The position numbers were made by a program, and so were the translations under genes. Below the pieces are notes generated by a model. It had not been told where the DNA came from, searched no databases, and was given only the letters and a program-made list of their open reading frames with translations. This document shows positions 31,867 through 44,662 of a DNA stretch of 64,000 nucleotides, piece by piece. The stretch is taken from assembly GCA_030847615.1 (NCBI GenBank), contig JAUMIR010000004.1:98284001-98348000 (forward strand). The letters are read 5' to 3'. Position 1 is the first letter of the stretch, and every line of letters begins with the position of its first letter. Source of the DNA: Gambelia wislizenii (lineage: Eukaryota; Chordata; Lepidosauria; Squamata; Crotaphytidae).

Positions 31867-34800
31867 TTAGGATACGCGATCACACCTACTCAGTATCTTT
31901 GATCATTGTTTATCTGGAAATGCTCTATGTAGGGAAATAAAATTAATGGAATGATGAAACATAACATTAACTTTCTACTTATATGGGCCTGAGTTCATTG
32001 ATTCTATTTTCTTATGACCTGGATCTCACCTATTCCATGCTCATGTTTTGTTCTAAATGTCTACACTGCAAATCAGAAGAATACTCTCCATGTATATACA
32101 AATTTTCCTGCACAAGTGTTTTATGTATCTCCTCTCGCATAATTTCAAATAGGGCACTATTATCATTCCCATATTACAAACTAAGAATGTGAGACAATGC
32201 TGCCTTTCTTAAGAGCAGCTAGGGAGCTTATGAGTGAAGTAAAATGTTATTTGTGGCTTTCTTAGCTTACATTGCTAACCACTCTAGCAACATTATTGAG
32301 TTTAATGATGATGGCTAGCTCTTTTAAATCCTTCACAATTCAAAATAACATGGAACTAATTTACACTACAGTCCCATACTAGGATGGAGAATCTCAGCCC
32401 TCCAGGCCCTCCAGAATGTGCTATTTAGCCATTATTCCTTCTCCATTACACCACTGCTTCGTGGTTTTGTAAGCAGGGTGGAGGGGAGAGTGGATATAAA
32501 ACAGTTTCTCCAATTCTGTACATCTTCCTTCCCCAAAAAGATCGAAATGGTTTTCCTAAGACTACTGGCAATAAGAGTTTTAAGACAACACTTTGTCTTT
32601 GACTTGTCAGGATGAGTCCTGGATGTGACCTTTTCCTGACAATATCAGTTTTGTTGTTTAACCTTGTAGTCAATTGTGTTTTGAATTTCTTCGTACTTGT
32701 TAACGAGTGTGTAGCTGAACTGCCAAAGGGAGTATATGGTCAATGTCCGGAAGGTTCTGATGAGCCCTGAAGATGGGTTTCAGTTCTGGGGGAAAGGGAC
32801 TGAACACTAGTACTGTGAGAAGAGATAAAGGGGATGATGGGTAACCAATTACTGTGTAGCCCACAGAATTTGTATTCTGGAATATGCTTTTAACATACTG
32901 TTTGTCACTCACTTTTCATTCTGAGCAATTACCCTGTAGGGTTTGCTTTCTGGATTACTGTGCCAATAAAAAAATCTTTTTAAAATTCTGAAACAGCTGG
33001 TCACTGAATCTGGGAATGCCAGCCCATGACAGACTCCACCTATTACTGAAATGTGGCTTTCAAGAATTTATCTCAAACCGAATTGTCCTCAATCTGAAAA
33101 TAGTTTTCCACCCTTGCTATGCACCTTTACTACAGAGTAAGTCCAACTGTACACATTGGGAATTAATTTTGAATAGACACATATAGGAATGTGGTGGTAA
33201 AACAGCAAATGTACAATTTGTGTCACATTGACTCCTTTGGCTAACTGAAATATTTAAAAAATTACAAAGGTACATAAAATTACAAAGGTGTACTCTATCT
33301 ACAAGGTTGGTCATTCAAATGTGTATGTTACAAATGAAATGTGTTATGTTATGAAATGTGTTTCTTGTATTGTACCTTGAAGCCACAATTATAGAATGGA
33401 ACTCCTGTTGTGCTACATATACATGCATAACAAACTGACAGGCTGTATTCCAAAGCACATAATCTTTTGCAATATATAAAAGTAAACTCCTGCTGAGCAA
33501 TGCTGAAGCACTGATGATCAGTGTGAAACTACTAAAAATATGAGTCATTCCACTAGCATTTTTCCATTGTTATGATGTGAAAGAATGCATCCAGTTGAGA
33601 GAAAGAACAATAAAATGACTTAACTTAGGAAGTGATAACAATTATTCCATCAAGCTTCAGGGCATCGAATTAGTGTGTATCACTGTCCAAAAAACGATCT
33701 TAGGCAAAATAGTTGGCTGTTGTTTTTGTAGCATGCTAATTAAAATAAGAATAAAAATGTCTGGGTCTCTTCTGTGAGTGTAGACTTGGTCTGATAGCCA
33801 GAGCTCTTCTTTAGTTATGTATGAATGGTTAAACATATACCCAGTCAGTAAGTCAAGGACAAATGGGACACACACACCCCAACACAACTATTAGGGATGT
33901 CTCAGCTGATAACAATTTCCTTGAGCCCTATATCCAATATTTACGGCCTGGCTAATCACATCTTAGCAGTGTGAAGCAAGGCTTCTTGTCTTAACAAACA
34001 TTGTTTGAGAGTGATGTTCTCTCATATAGAAGATTATAAGTCAGGAATGCAAAAACCATTCCTGTCCTACAATCTCCACTCCCGTCCCTGTCCCGGCACA
34101 ATAACTCTCCCCATCAGACTTACCTTATCTTCCATCAAAACGCAGCCCAGGAATTAACGGACCTCCGTTCAGTTCCTGCACTGAAATCCTGCCCGTTCTT
34201 GTGAGAAGGTGCGAGTGCAGGAAATTAAAAAATAAAAAGTAAAATAACACACAAAAAGTTTTTAAAAGCACATAAACACACTAAAAAAATAACAAGTAAC
34301 GCAGGAAGGTTCCTAAAAAGAGGGTAGCCTATCTTCTTTTTTGCAATCCCACCTGGAAGTGTTCTGGCAGGACTGCCCATTGACGCTGTATTCACAGCAG
34401 GACAATGGCATGAGGTTTCAGACGCTGGCAATGCCAGCACCAAAACAGGATGGGTGATCTATTGACAGCTCGGCATGTCAATAAAAAGAAACACTAGAAT
34501 AATGACAGTGGAAAGCAAAAGGACAACATCATGTGATATTGGCATCCTTTTGCATTCCGCTATTGTTATTCTGGCACCACATTAGCCACATCTGATAATC
34601 TCCATAGCATTGTATGCTATGTTTTACATCCCATACCTTTGTATCTGTTTGCAATATTACATTCACACCTTCTCACAAAATTGTCAAATAGTTTAGTACA
34701 CTTCAAGAAGTCCAGGGCCTGACTATTTTCCTAATGGCAGATTAAATATGTACTTGCCAATGTTCCAGAAGCCAAATTCTATTAATTGGATTTCCCCCCG

Positions 34801-37479
34801 CCATCTCCAATAATTTCAGCATAAGTCTAAAATAAAATCTCCCTCTTCTTGCGATGAGCATGCTGGTTATGTCTTCCTATAATTGTCAAAGTTGTCTTTT
34901 TACCATGCGATTTCTCTTGAAATCACTCATCACCAATTGCTCAGCCCTTAAGTATCATTAATTTACCCTGGGTGCTATCCAAATCTGTTTTATGTGGTGC
35001 TGGCATGCACGGATTATCTGTTTGGACTTGACTCGTAGGACTGGTTCATACATTCATAAACTATTTGATGATTGCAATGTCAGTGAGCTATGTTTTTGCA
35101 ACTGGGCAATCTCAGGGATCTAAATGTGATGTTAGAGCAAACCAATACAAAGCTGCTTAAAAGTTATATACTTATCAGTGTCTCCAGCAAATAGATATGG
35201 TTCACTTTATAAGATAACATGCAATTTAGGTTGGATATGTACTCAAATGTGTCTATCCTGGGGATATAAACAAGGAACAACCAAGTACTGTACATAATGT
35301 ATATTTTAGAAACACCAGAACCTGATTTATACAGGTCAGACTATCTGTTAATGTAATATAGTATTATACATTATTGATTGGCAAAAGTTTGCAAGGATCT
35401 CAGAAAAATGTTGTTCATCTCTGCTACATTATATTTGTTTAAAAACTGAGTATAGCAGTTTATTCTGGAACTATCTGCATCCAAAGCTTGCACTGCTCCA
35501 CTTACAGCTTTGTAACAAGAAGTAATGCATAATTTGTCTGTTTCCCTTTCCCTCCACATCCTTTTCCCTTTTGTGTAATGTCTTCTGTATTAAAGGTTGC
35601 AGGCCAGGACTGATTTGCTTGTTGTCTGGGCGGACTACCAGATCAGGAGGAAAATAAACATGCTTTAAAAAGAGAAAACAAATACAGGTATAGTTAGGAC
35701 TGGACTCATATAAACAGTTGGACATAACTTTTTCAACTGAAACCGAAAGCTGTTTCAAATTAGGTTCATTAGGGAGTTAAAGGGGATGTCTGAATCTGAG
35801 GGTCAAATCTGCATAAATGAACATGGAACAAAGATGTGGCAAATATTGTGGATGAATTAACATGAAATGCAGTCTTATGTGGCATGAGTTGTGTTTATAT
35901 GCACAGAGTAATATACCTCTTTCACTGCTCAGATATGTAGAGTGATAGAAATATTTGATTATTGTAAGAAAACAGAGTTCTGTGATACCAAAAAATCTAA
36001 CCAATTTGTTATGACATACACTTTAATTGCCTCCTGCATTAAAGACATATACACATGGTTGGCGAATGGTGGTGGTGGTGAAAGGAATTGTAAACAATTA
36101 AATTAGAGAGAAATTAAATGTAGAAATCACAAGCAGGGTTATCTACAATAAGCCAATTGCTTGTCCCCTCTATCAGGGACTAGCCGAACACAGGGCAGAG
36201 TAAGAAAATTACTTCAGGCAGCAGATGCTGGAGGCCAGTAGCAAGTGTCCTGAGGTTTTCCCTGAACTCCCTGACTGTTCCTTATTGTCATGTACTGGCT
36301 TCTTCAGACTCAGTGGTCAGCAGTTTCAGAGTTAAAAACAGGAGAAAAAAATGTATTTACACAATAATCCAAAGGGCTAACCCTGCAAGATCATTGCTCA
36401 GAATGAAACCTAACTAACAAGCAGTAAAGTAAAAGCATTCTACATGCTATAAAATCTGGCAGGCTATACAATCATTGGCAATCCATCATTCCCACACTCC
36501 ATTCCCACCAGACCTTTTCCGATAGCTGAGGCCAGGTGTTGGTTTTATCAAACCATCATGAACCGAGAACACAAACTATCATTTCCCAGTTAAGCTATAT
36601 ACTCCTTAGCAAGTACAAAACAATGCAAACACAAATAGCCACAAAGAGATACAACAGAAATTATTGGAAGGAAAATGTCACATCCAGGACTGATCCAGGG
36701 GAATTATGTTTGTACAGCACCTCCTAGACTAGCCTGTTTTGTACGTTCATCCTATACACCCATGCAAGAGGAGGAAGAGAAGGATCCAACTACCAGTCTG
36801 ATTCTGTTCTTTGAAGTGTGTTAGTGGGGAGAAGCATCTTATTGATTGACTCAGGCAGCAACAAGTTATGGGCTGTCACTACCCTGTATACAGAGACATG
36901 TTTCCTCAAAACACCCAATTTATCCTCTCCTATCTTCACCTCACACAGTGTCCCCAGCCAGGGTGTATTCTAAGCTTGTTTTCTTACTGCACAAGAGCCC
37001 AGAGGTCTGGCCCCAAGGAGTTGCTTCTCTCCAATCTGTATGGCATCACATCTTATTTTGTGTGGCCAGGCATGATGTGGTCATACTCTAGCCCCATCCT
37101 CCCCATAGAAGCCAGGGGAATTAATTTTCTGGCTGTAGCATATGTAGGGTTTAATTGGAAACAGTGTGGGTAGCTGCTCTGCTAGGGATAATAAGAGACA
37201 ATCTCGCCAAGATGTTTACTGAAGATACTGTGGACTGAACCAGAAAAACAGCAAAATTTATCCAATGGTGAAAAGTAATTACAAAATCTGGTGATGAAAA
37301 GCACTGTTTTCTAGGTGCCAGTGACCCCTGCAGCTGTGGTGCAGTTGACAATGCTGGCAGCAGTGTGTATCTTTATGAACTTATAGTATCATGTACATCT
37401 CCCCCTTGGCCACTGATGGAGCAATCAGGTATGTATTGCTCCATACACAATAATGTATTGTTAATATACAGTAGTGGAT
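31867..37479. other. Intergenic, mostly unassigned
   Basis: No conserved coding region, RNA gene or clear transposon recognised over 5.6 kb. A GC-richer patch at 34,070-34,450 may be an old DNA element. Short (TGG) repeat at 36,068-36,080. Confidence 0.35.
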
Positions 37480-37985
37480 AATGAAGTCATTAGAATAGTT
37501 AAAGATTATCTATAACGTGGTTCAGTCATAAATCAACATGGAGACTGTAGTCAAGAAATCAGAAGGCAGCTAATTTAGAAGGCAGCTATAAAGGAACAAG
37601 ATAAGATCCTCAAGTATAAAAAGATACATATTTAAATATCAAAGTCACAATCATCCATGCCAAAAAGACAAATAAATGAGTACAAGAGCAAATCAAGCCT
37701 GAACTCTCACTAGAAGCCAAAATGACTAATCTCAGGAAACCATACCATGGACATATAACAAGATGACATGACTAACTAAAAGATATTAACGCTCAGTAAA
37801 GTAGAAGGGAAAAGAGGAAGACCACATTACAGATGGATTGATTTAATCAAGGAAACCACAGCCTTGAGTTTCCAGGAGCTGAGCACGGCTGCTGATGACT
37901 GGGCCTCTTGGAGCTCTCATATTCATAGTGTTGTCATCAGTCAAGACCAACTTGATGGCAAATAACAACACCAACAAATGAGGTT
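37480..37985 (+). mobile_element. BovB LINE 3' fragment
   Basis: CAAATCAAGCCTGAACTCTC, GAAGCCAAAATGACTAATCT and GGAAAAGAGGAAGACCACAT match the C-terminal coding of the BovB at 2690-4290. It ends in an AACAACACCAACAA tail. Strongly decayed. Confidence 0.8.
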
Positions 37986-38217
37986 GCGAAGACTGAAATT
38001 ATTATTATTAACTGTAGTCATTTTAATGTTCGGTTTACTTATCTATTACAGTACTAATGTATTTATTTTAAGAAACAACATTGTCCCTGATTAAAGCCCA
38101 TATAGCCAACTGCAGAGAAACCTATTTCATATTGGACATTTTACTTTCCCGCTGCACACAATTGTGTCCAGCTACCTTTTAGCATAATGCCTGCCCCTGG
38201 CTTCAAGTTTCCTAGAC

Positions 38218-38767
38218 CAGTGGTTCTTAACCTGGTGTCCATGGACCCCTAGGGGTCCGCAGTGTCCTAACTGGGGGTCCGCAAAGGCTTGAAAGTTGCT
38301 TAGCTCACCCCCTCCCTGCAGTGGAGTAGCCATGTGACAGGATCCGAAGCAAAGGCTGGCTGGCTTGGCCTGCACATTGCCATTCAGTCCACTCCCAGCC
38401 ATAAACTTTTTATTTATTTATTTATTTATTTATATCCCGCTCTTCAGCCACAAGGCTATCAGAGTGGCTTACAAATTGTTTTAAGCAACAGCTATTTACA
38501 CATCTACACTGCATTAAACAGTTTCCAATGTGTGTTAGGAAGAAGCAGGAGAAAAGTCTTCCCTCCCCCCTGCAGTGCCTCTGAGGGAAAGTTTAATGAA
38601 TGGTGCAATTGTATTATTATTATTATTGTTGTTGTTGTTGTTGTTGTATTATTATTTGTCATTATTATGTGTAGTTGTTTTAAATATTGAATTAAATATT
38701 GGGGGTCCATGGCAACAAAATATATTTAGAGGGGGTCCCTGGTAAAGAAAAGGTTTAAGAACCACTG
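38218..38767. mobile_element. hAT-type element, first of a tandem pair
   Basis: Ends CAGTGGTTCTTAACCTGG and TTTAAGAACCACTG. TCCTAGAC (38210-38217) lies left, but its partner is found only after the second element. A TTTA-tailed repeat (38405-38541) is inserted in it, and a TTG/ATT microsatellite lies at 38615-38655. Confidence 0.8.
38405..38541 (-). mobile_element. TTTA-tailed repeat, copy 3, nested in hAT
   Basis: (TTTA)n, then CTTCAGCCACAAGGCTATCA, stopping at GTGTGTTAGG. Absent from the other hAT copies. Confidence 0.8.
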
Positions 38768-38789
38768 TCATAAGGCATGATGGCTTAGT

Positions 38790-39206
38790 GTAGTGGTTCT
38801 TAATCTTTGGTCCTGGAACCCCCCAGGGGTCCAAAATGTCCTCACAGGGGGTCCGCAAAGGCTTGAAAGTTGCTTTGGTCCACCTCCTCCCTGCAGTGGA
38901 GTGGCCACGTGACAGGAGCCAAGGCAAAGGCTGGCTGGCTGGCTTGGCCTGTACATTGCCATTCAATCTTCTCCAGCCATAAACTTGCAGGAAGAAGCGG
39001 GAGAAAAGTCTTCCCTCCTCCTCCTGGACTCTGAGGGAAGGTTTAATCATGGATGGTGTAATTGTGTTATTACTATTAGCTATCATCATAATGTGTTATT
39101 ATGTGTAGTAGATGTTGTTTTAAATCTTGAGTTAAGCCTTGGGGTTCCGTGGCAACAAAAGATATTGAAAGAGGCCCCCTGCTAAAGAAAAAGTTAAAAA
39201 CCACCG
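38790..39206. mobile_element. hAT-type element, second of a tandem pair
   Basis: Ends TAGTGGTTCTTAATC and GTTAAAAACCACCG; TCCTAGAC follows at 39207-39214. Same family and orientation as 38218-38767. The CpG island begins at its edge. Confidence 0.8.
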
Positions 39207-39880
39207 TCCTAGACAAACGATGCCCAACACTCGCTCCCAGCCTGGGAGCGAAGGCAGCCCACCCGGGGGCCAGAGGAGACCATGAGGAGAAAGAAACCCC
39301 TCGGCCGCCCTTCCCGCCGCGTCACTGCCTTTACCACGCAGCCGTGCGCTGGCGGTGGCCTGAGGAGGTTGGCCAGCCAGCCAGCCAGCCTTCCCGCTTG
39401 TGCCGCAGTGCCCTGCAGTGCCCGTGGAGCCGGCCAGGGGGCGCTAGTGGCAGAAAGCTGAGGCGGTTTGGCGAGTAAGTCAGCCGGCGAGGGAGCGGTA
39501 GCCACCCACCCACCCACCCGCTCGCTGGCGGAGGAGAACGAAGGGACGAGCGGGAGGCCGGCGAAGCCTTTCCTGCCTCCGCTGAGGCCCGCCCGGGAGC
39601 GGAGCGCCCAGCGCCCAGGGGAGTGAGCCCCCCTCCTCCCCGCTTCGCCATGCAGGCCCGGTGGCGCCTGCGGCCGCTGCCTTCCAAGGTGAGTGAGGGA
39701 GTGAGGGAGCCGCCGGCCTCTGGTTGAAGCCCCCTTTCTTTCGCTCCCCTGCGCCCGGGGCGGGGGCACCCTCCTTCCAGGCCCCTGTTTGCCCCCAGAG
39801 AGCGGGGCTGCCTGAGGGAGGCCATGGGAGGCGAGATGGGCAGAGCGGGGGGCTGAGTAGCTGAGTGAAATCTCTCCTCC
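39190..39880 (+). promoter_or_regulatory. Second CpG island, probable ZFYVE9 promoter
   Basis: Very GC-rich and CpG-dense, beginning exactly where the tandem hAT pair ends (39206). It lies about 17 kb after the BTF3L4 3' end on the same strand, where mammals have the start of ZFYVE9. The assignment rests on gene order only. Confidence 0.6.
39480..39688 (+). other. Candidate first exon (ZFYVE9 5' exon by synteny)
   Basis: A strong donor (CTTCCAAG then GTGAGTGAG) is at 39689. An alternative donor GCGAGTAAGT has its GT at 39475. An ATG at 39650 in fair context (CGCCATGC) reads 13 codons, MQARWRLRPLPSK, to the donor in phase 0, so the exon may be coding or hold an upstream ORF. In mammals the ZFYVE9 (SARA, a FYVE-domain endosomal Smad anchor) initiator lies in a later exon, so 5' UTR is the simpler reading. 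No FYVE or Smad-binding coding exon was found downstream, so 39,690-64,000 would be intron 1. Confidence 0.4.
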
Positions 39881-42418
39881 TCCTCCTCACTGAAAAGGGG
39901 CGAGGGGGGCGGCAGGGTTCCCTCTCTCCCTCCTTCCCACTGACGAGACCTCCCCCCCTTGGGTAGTGGTATAGGAGGCTTTTGTCCTTCGTATTGGGGA
40001 CCCCCCCATTATGAGCCTTGGGAGACCCTGAGAAGAAAGAGGGTCTCTGAGCCCGGCTTATTATCCCTTCCCTTGTCCTCTTTCCATTTACAAGATTTGA
40101 TGGAGCAAGGATGTTTTTTAGAGCCCCCTCCCCATCAAGGCTAAGGAAAGAGTTCCTGGCTCCTCATTTGTAGTAAATCCCCCCCTTCCCCATCGGAAGG
40201 TGCGGACGGACAGAAGACGTGGCAACAACAATAACAGCAACAACAACAACCATCCTCTCTCCCCAAGCATTTTACACTCCTTTTCAGAGCAGCCAGTTAG
40301 TTATGTTCTTTCGCTAATTATTGGGGGGGGGGAACCCTCCTCTCTTCGCCCTCCTGTCTCCTTTTCATACTCTTTGTTTGTTTTTGCAGTCATGCATTCT
40401 TGCATCCTTTTCTTTCCTGCTCTGCCGGTTTACAAGAAGCTATGTATATGTTCATACGAATTTCTCAGACTGGATCTGACAGGAATCCTGTTTGCTACTT
40501 GGGTGTCTTATTTTGTGCCTGAAGTACCTTGCATTGATTTGGTTTAATTCTTTGCCAATAGTCTGTTCTCCATTAAAATAATTTGAAATATGCCACTATT
40601 GTTGAAGGAGAATACTTATCGGGAGACAAGGTTACTTTTAATCTTGTTTGTGGTTATGCTTGCATAAACAAAGCTGGTCCTGGTGATAAAACTGACTAGA
40701 CAGATTTTCAACTGAGATGTCTTTGTAACTCATAGAAATGTAGGTAAGTAGGTCCAGATGATGCAATAAACTGTTCCCTACTTTTATTACAGTATATGCA
40801 TTAGAGGAAATTATCTTGCTGGAATGTTTAGGTATAATGCATGTGTGGCATGTATGCATGTTAAACTGGAATGGCATATATGGTTTAGTTACCCATTATT
40901 TTTATTAATAGGTTTTAATAAGGAAATGCTCAAAATGTAAAATTAAGACACTCTTTAATGTGTTGGAGTTGTTACTACAGGATTTTCAAGTATGAACCTG
41001 CTCTTGTGAACATGTACCTTAAGATGGATGCAAATTTCAAAGAGCCTAGTAGAGTGAGTAAGGGAAACATAAAGGTCATGCTGGAGGTTATAAGGACAGC
41101 AGCTTTATTATTTGTAGGACATAAGATACCTAGTATGATAGTGTCTTGATGATAACAAAGCCTGAACATATACATACAGGAGTGAGTGCTGGTTTGAATT
41201 TCAAATTGCTCTTATGAGCTTGGCCCTACAAAGGACAGAGTGGATAAAAACACTTTTATTAATCAACAGTCCAAAGGTGCACAGATGTGCTACCAAAGCA
41301 CTGTTGTTTCTCTGGAGTGTATTTAACATCTTATACCTTTTAAATAATTGCAAATGTCAGGATTTCCTGGGATAAAATGTGTGAAGTACTTTCAGTGATT
41401 AAACATAGCAAACAGAGTACTACTTTGAATTCTGTCATCTGTTAAATATAGGGGCTTGAAGTTTTGTGGAAAGAACAATTTTTTTATTTCATAGGAGGTC
41501 ATATGGTATGATTTGTGGAAATGATATCTAATGCAGGCACAGAGGCCCTTTAAATATTACTCCAGCACTGTGGAAGCCACTAACAGAAAAGCAGCTTCCA
41601 CTACAACAAATTTTGAAGGAACCTTGTCTGGTTTGTTTAGATATTTAATAAGAACCAGTAAATGTATATGTTTTATGACATCAAATCTTGAGTTTGATTC
41701 AGCCTCATGCTTAAAAATCTCACATAAGTAAAGATGGTAAGTGTCTTGTTCCCTTTAAAAATGTGAAGTGGTAAATGGGTAATCTTTCTGTAATTTTGGG
41801 GGCTCTAAGCAAATAGAATACTGTATTACATATAACTTTTAACTATGTTTAATATAGTCTCTATGTTAGCTGTTTTGATGTAAAATTTGACAGAAAATTA
41901 TGTTATAATTATTTCAGTAAATAGTGCATCACTGGAGGATGAACTACTCAGTCAGGGTACTTCTGTTTTCCTTGATAGGCTGAGCAGATGAATGTAAGAT
42001 TAAATGTTGAAATTTGTAGCATTTGGCCTAAATCCATTGTTGATACCTAAAGTACACCAGTTGAATCAATGGACTTTACATAAGTACTGACACTAAGTTA
42101 CTGTTGGTTCACTGAGTCTAGTTTAATTTCAGTCACCTGCTTGAATTTAGGCCTTTTATATGTTTTCTGATGCTCTTTTTCATTTGAAATGGAAAGCATA
42201 TTTATAGTCCACTGGGCTCTGTAGATAAGAAATGTAAATTGATACAGACGTTGGTCAACTATTGCTTACAGCTCTATTCTGTTGTGGAAACTGTGGCTTT
42301 CTAGATATTGCTGGACACAGCTCCCACCATGATTGACTGTTGGCCACAAGACACAGGACAGAGGGGAGTTGAAGACAACATCAGGAGAGCCACAGGTTCC
42401 CATTCTTGCTTAAGATGT
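39690..42418. other. Putative ZFYVE9 intron 1, start
   Basis: GC-rich for about 200 bases, then AT-rich. A CAA-rich stretch lies at 40,225-40,250. No repeat or exon recognised. Confidence 0.35.
42290..42415. repeat. hAT-type MITE remnant
   Basis: AAACTGTGGC ... ATTGCTGGACACAGCTCCCA ... AGAGCCACAGGTTCCCATTC, the pattern of hairpin MITEs like 12117-12300. Decayed. Confidence 0.4.
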
Positions 42419-42890
42419 GTTGTTATTGTTAACTACCATCATGTCAACTTTGACTTATAGCGACCCTACGAATGAGAGACCTCCAAGTCACCCTGTTATT
42501 AATAGCCCTGCTCTGGTCTCGCAGTTTCAGGGATGTGGCTTCTTTGATTTAGTCTATCCACCTGTCATGTAGTTTTCCTCTTTTCCTACTGTCTCCTAGT
42601 TTGCCAAGCATTGTTGTCTTTTCTAGTGAGTTATGTCTTCTCATGATATGTCCAAAGTACAACAGGATAGTCATCTTGGCTTCTAGGGAGAGTTCAGGCT
42701 TAATTTGCTCAGAATCCATTTATTTGTCTTTTTGGCAGTCCATGGTATCCACATACCTCTCCTCCAGCATCACATTTCAGATGAGTTGATTCTCTTCCTG
42801 TCAGCTTTCTTCACTCTCCAGCTTTTGCAACCATGCATAGAAATTGGAAATACAGTGGCATGGACAATCCTTAGTTTGGTTTTCAGTGAT
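42419..42890 (-). mobile_element. BovB LINE 3' fragment
   Basis: Minus strand: tail GTCGCTATAAGTCAAAGTTG. The C-terminal coding complementary to CTTTTCCTACTG and AGTGAGTTATGTCTTCTCAT matches the element at 2690. It ends at the VFPISMHGCKSWRVKKADR region. Confidence 0.85.
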
Positions 42891-43696
42891 TTTTTTTTAC
42901 ACTTTAAGATGTATAACTGATAATTTCTCTGTTGCAAAATGATAAATTGGCTTTGCAAATACATATTTAGTATTGAGCTTACAGAGGCAATAAATAAACG
43001 ATCACATCATTTTGGTATCTTTGTAGGTCTGTATGGTCCTGCATGAAGAGTTATCTTTTTCAAAAGCCCTTAAAAAGAACTTTACAGAAACATCTAAGTT
43101 AACAAAGCCTCTGACAAAGAAGCTCCTTTTTACAAAATGTTTTTATGGGTGCCCAGCTCAGACACCCATTCTTTTCTTATCTTCATTTAGCTGGAACTTT
43201 TTTTGGGCGGGGGGCAGCATTAGTGTTGGGAGAATGTTGAAGGAGGGCTGGAGAAAGGTAGACTTTCAGTGTTGAGTTATAGCCGCGTGTCTGCAGTAAA
43301 CAATGCAGTAAAGCTTAGTCCAGGAAAGAATGGTATTCTACTCTAAGTAATCCTACTCTAGTTGTGCATGTGCTTACCTACAACAGGCAAGGTAAACAAC
43401 TGCCTCCAGAATCACCTACTGAGCATGTGTGAAGAGCAAAACAGAAAGAAGAGGGAAAAGTAGATTAGTGTGCCTCACCAGCTATCTTGACATATTGAAA
43501 AAAACATAGATCTATATACCAAAACGGAAATCATACATAAAGTGGGGGCTGTTGAAAGAAAAAATAATCCCAGGATGCATTTGGGAAAAAGGTTTCAAGT
43601 GGTTGCTAAAAGATTCAAAATGTTTTTGTTTACTTAAGGAAGGCTTACTTGACCTGGTTGTTTCACATCACATGTGCCTCATATTAGTTTTGAATA

Positions 43697-44116
43697 CAGT
43701 TGTTCGTTCATATTTGCTAGGGTTTGGACCCGCTGTGAATACCAAAATCCGTGAATATTCAAGTCCCATTATATGCAGTGGCATAGCAAAATTGTGTCCC
43801 TTATATAAGATGGCAAAATCAAGGTTTGCTTTTTGGATAATTTTTAAAACGATATTTTCAAGCCGTGAATACTTAAATCTGTGACTACCAAATCCATGGA
43901 TATAAAATTTTATTTATTTATTTATTTATACACCGCTCTTCAGCCACAAGGCTATCAGAGCAGCTTACAAATTGTTTTAAGCAATAGCTATTTACACATC
44001 TACACTGCATTAAACAGTTTCCAATGTGTGTTAGCTAATTGCCCCCACAAGCTGGGTACTCATTTTACTGACCTACGAAAGGATGGAAGGCTGAGTGTCC
44101 TATGGAGGGACAACTG
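43697..44116 (-). mobile_element. Tigger-like MITE, family A, copy 3, split by a TTTA-tailed repeat
   Basis: CAGTTGTTCGTTCATATTTG and TATGGAGGGACAACTG ends, TA on both sides. The inserted repeat occupies about 43908-44099. Confidence 0.85.
43908..44099 (-). mobile_element. TTTA-tailed repeat, copy 4
   Basis: (TTTA)n then CTTCAGCCACAAGGCTATCA through GGATGGAAGGCTGAGTG. Confidence 0.8.
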
Positions 44117-44662
44117 TATTCTTTCCATGTTATTTCTACCTCTGGTACTAAAGTTTCTGTTAAAGCAGTAAAGCCCAGGAACACATCTACTTCATTAACT
44201 AAGGTACTGGTATACCTTTAATCCATTTAGGCTGTAATAGATGGGTTGGGGACAGAGGACATGGGAAGGAGTGAAAGCAACCCCTTTTTCAAAAGTTCTC
44301 ACCTTGGAGAGGGAGAAGGAGACCATGTCCAAGCCTTGCTGAGATACTGTAAAAATTTTGTAGTGGCTACTTCTGTCAGATCATAATTTTAATGTTTGGA
44401 CAGGAGGTACAAAGGGTATGTCAGGGATGTGGCAGTAGGCAGGGAGGAAGAAGAAATGTAACTGCATGTTTCTGCTACCAACCATAGTCCCAGTATGAGA
44501 GTGGGATATAGATCAGTCTTGAGACTGCTCTAAATAAATTCCCTCCCATTGCTACAGTGGGAGTGAATTTTGTTTCAACACGAGAAATAGTCCTGCACAG
44601 GGAAGAGGATTGACAAAAATATGCTTTGACTCTTCTACCCTGCTGGCAAGGGTCCATTACAG

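Noticed and set aside
39209..39890. Open frames of 136-186 codons on the minus strand in the second CpG island
   Set aside because: Same composition effect; several overlapping frames, low-complexity peptides.
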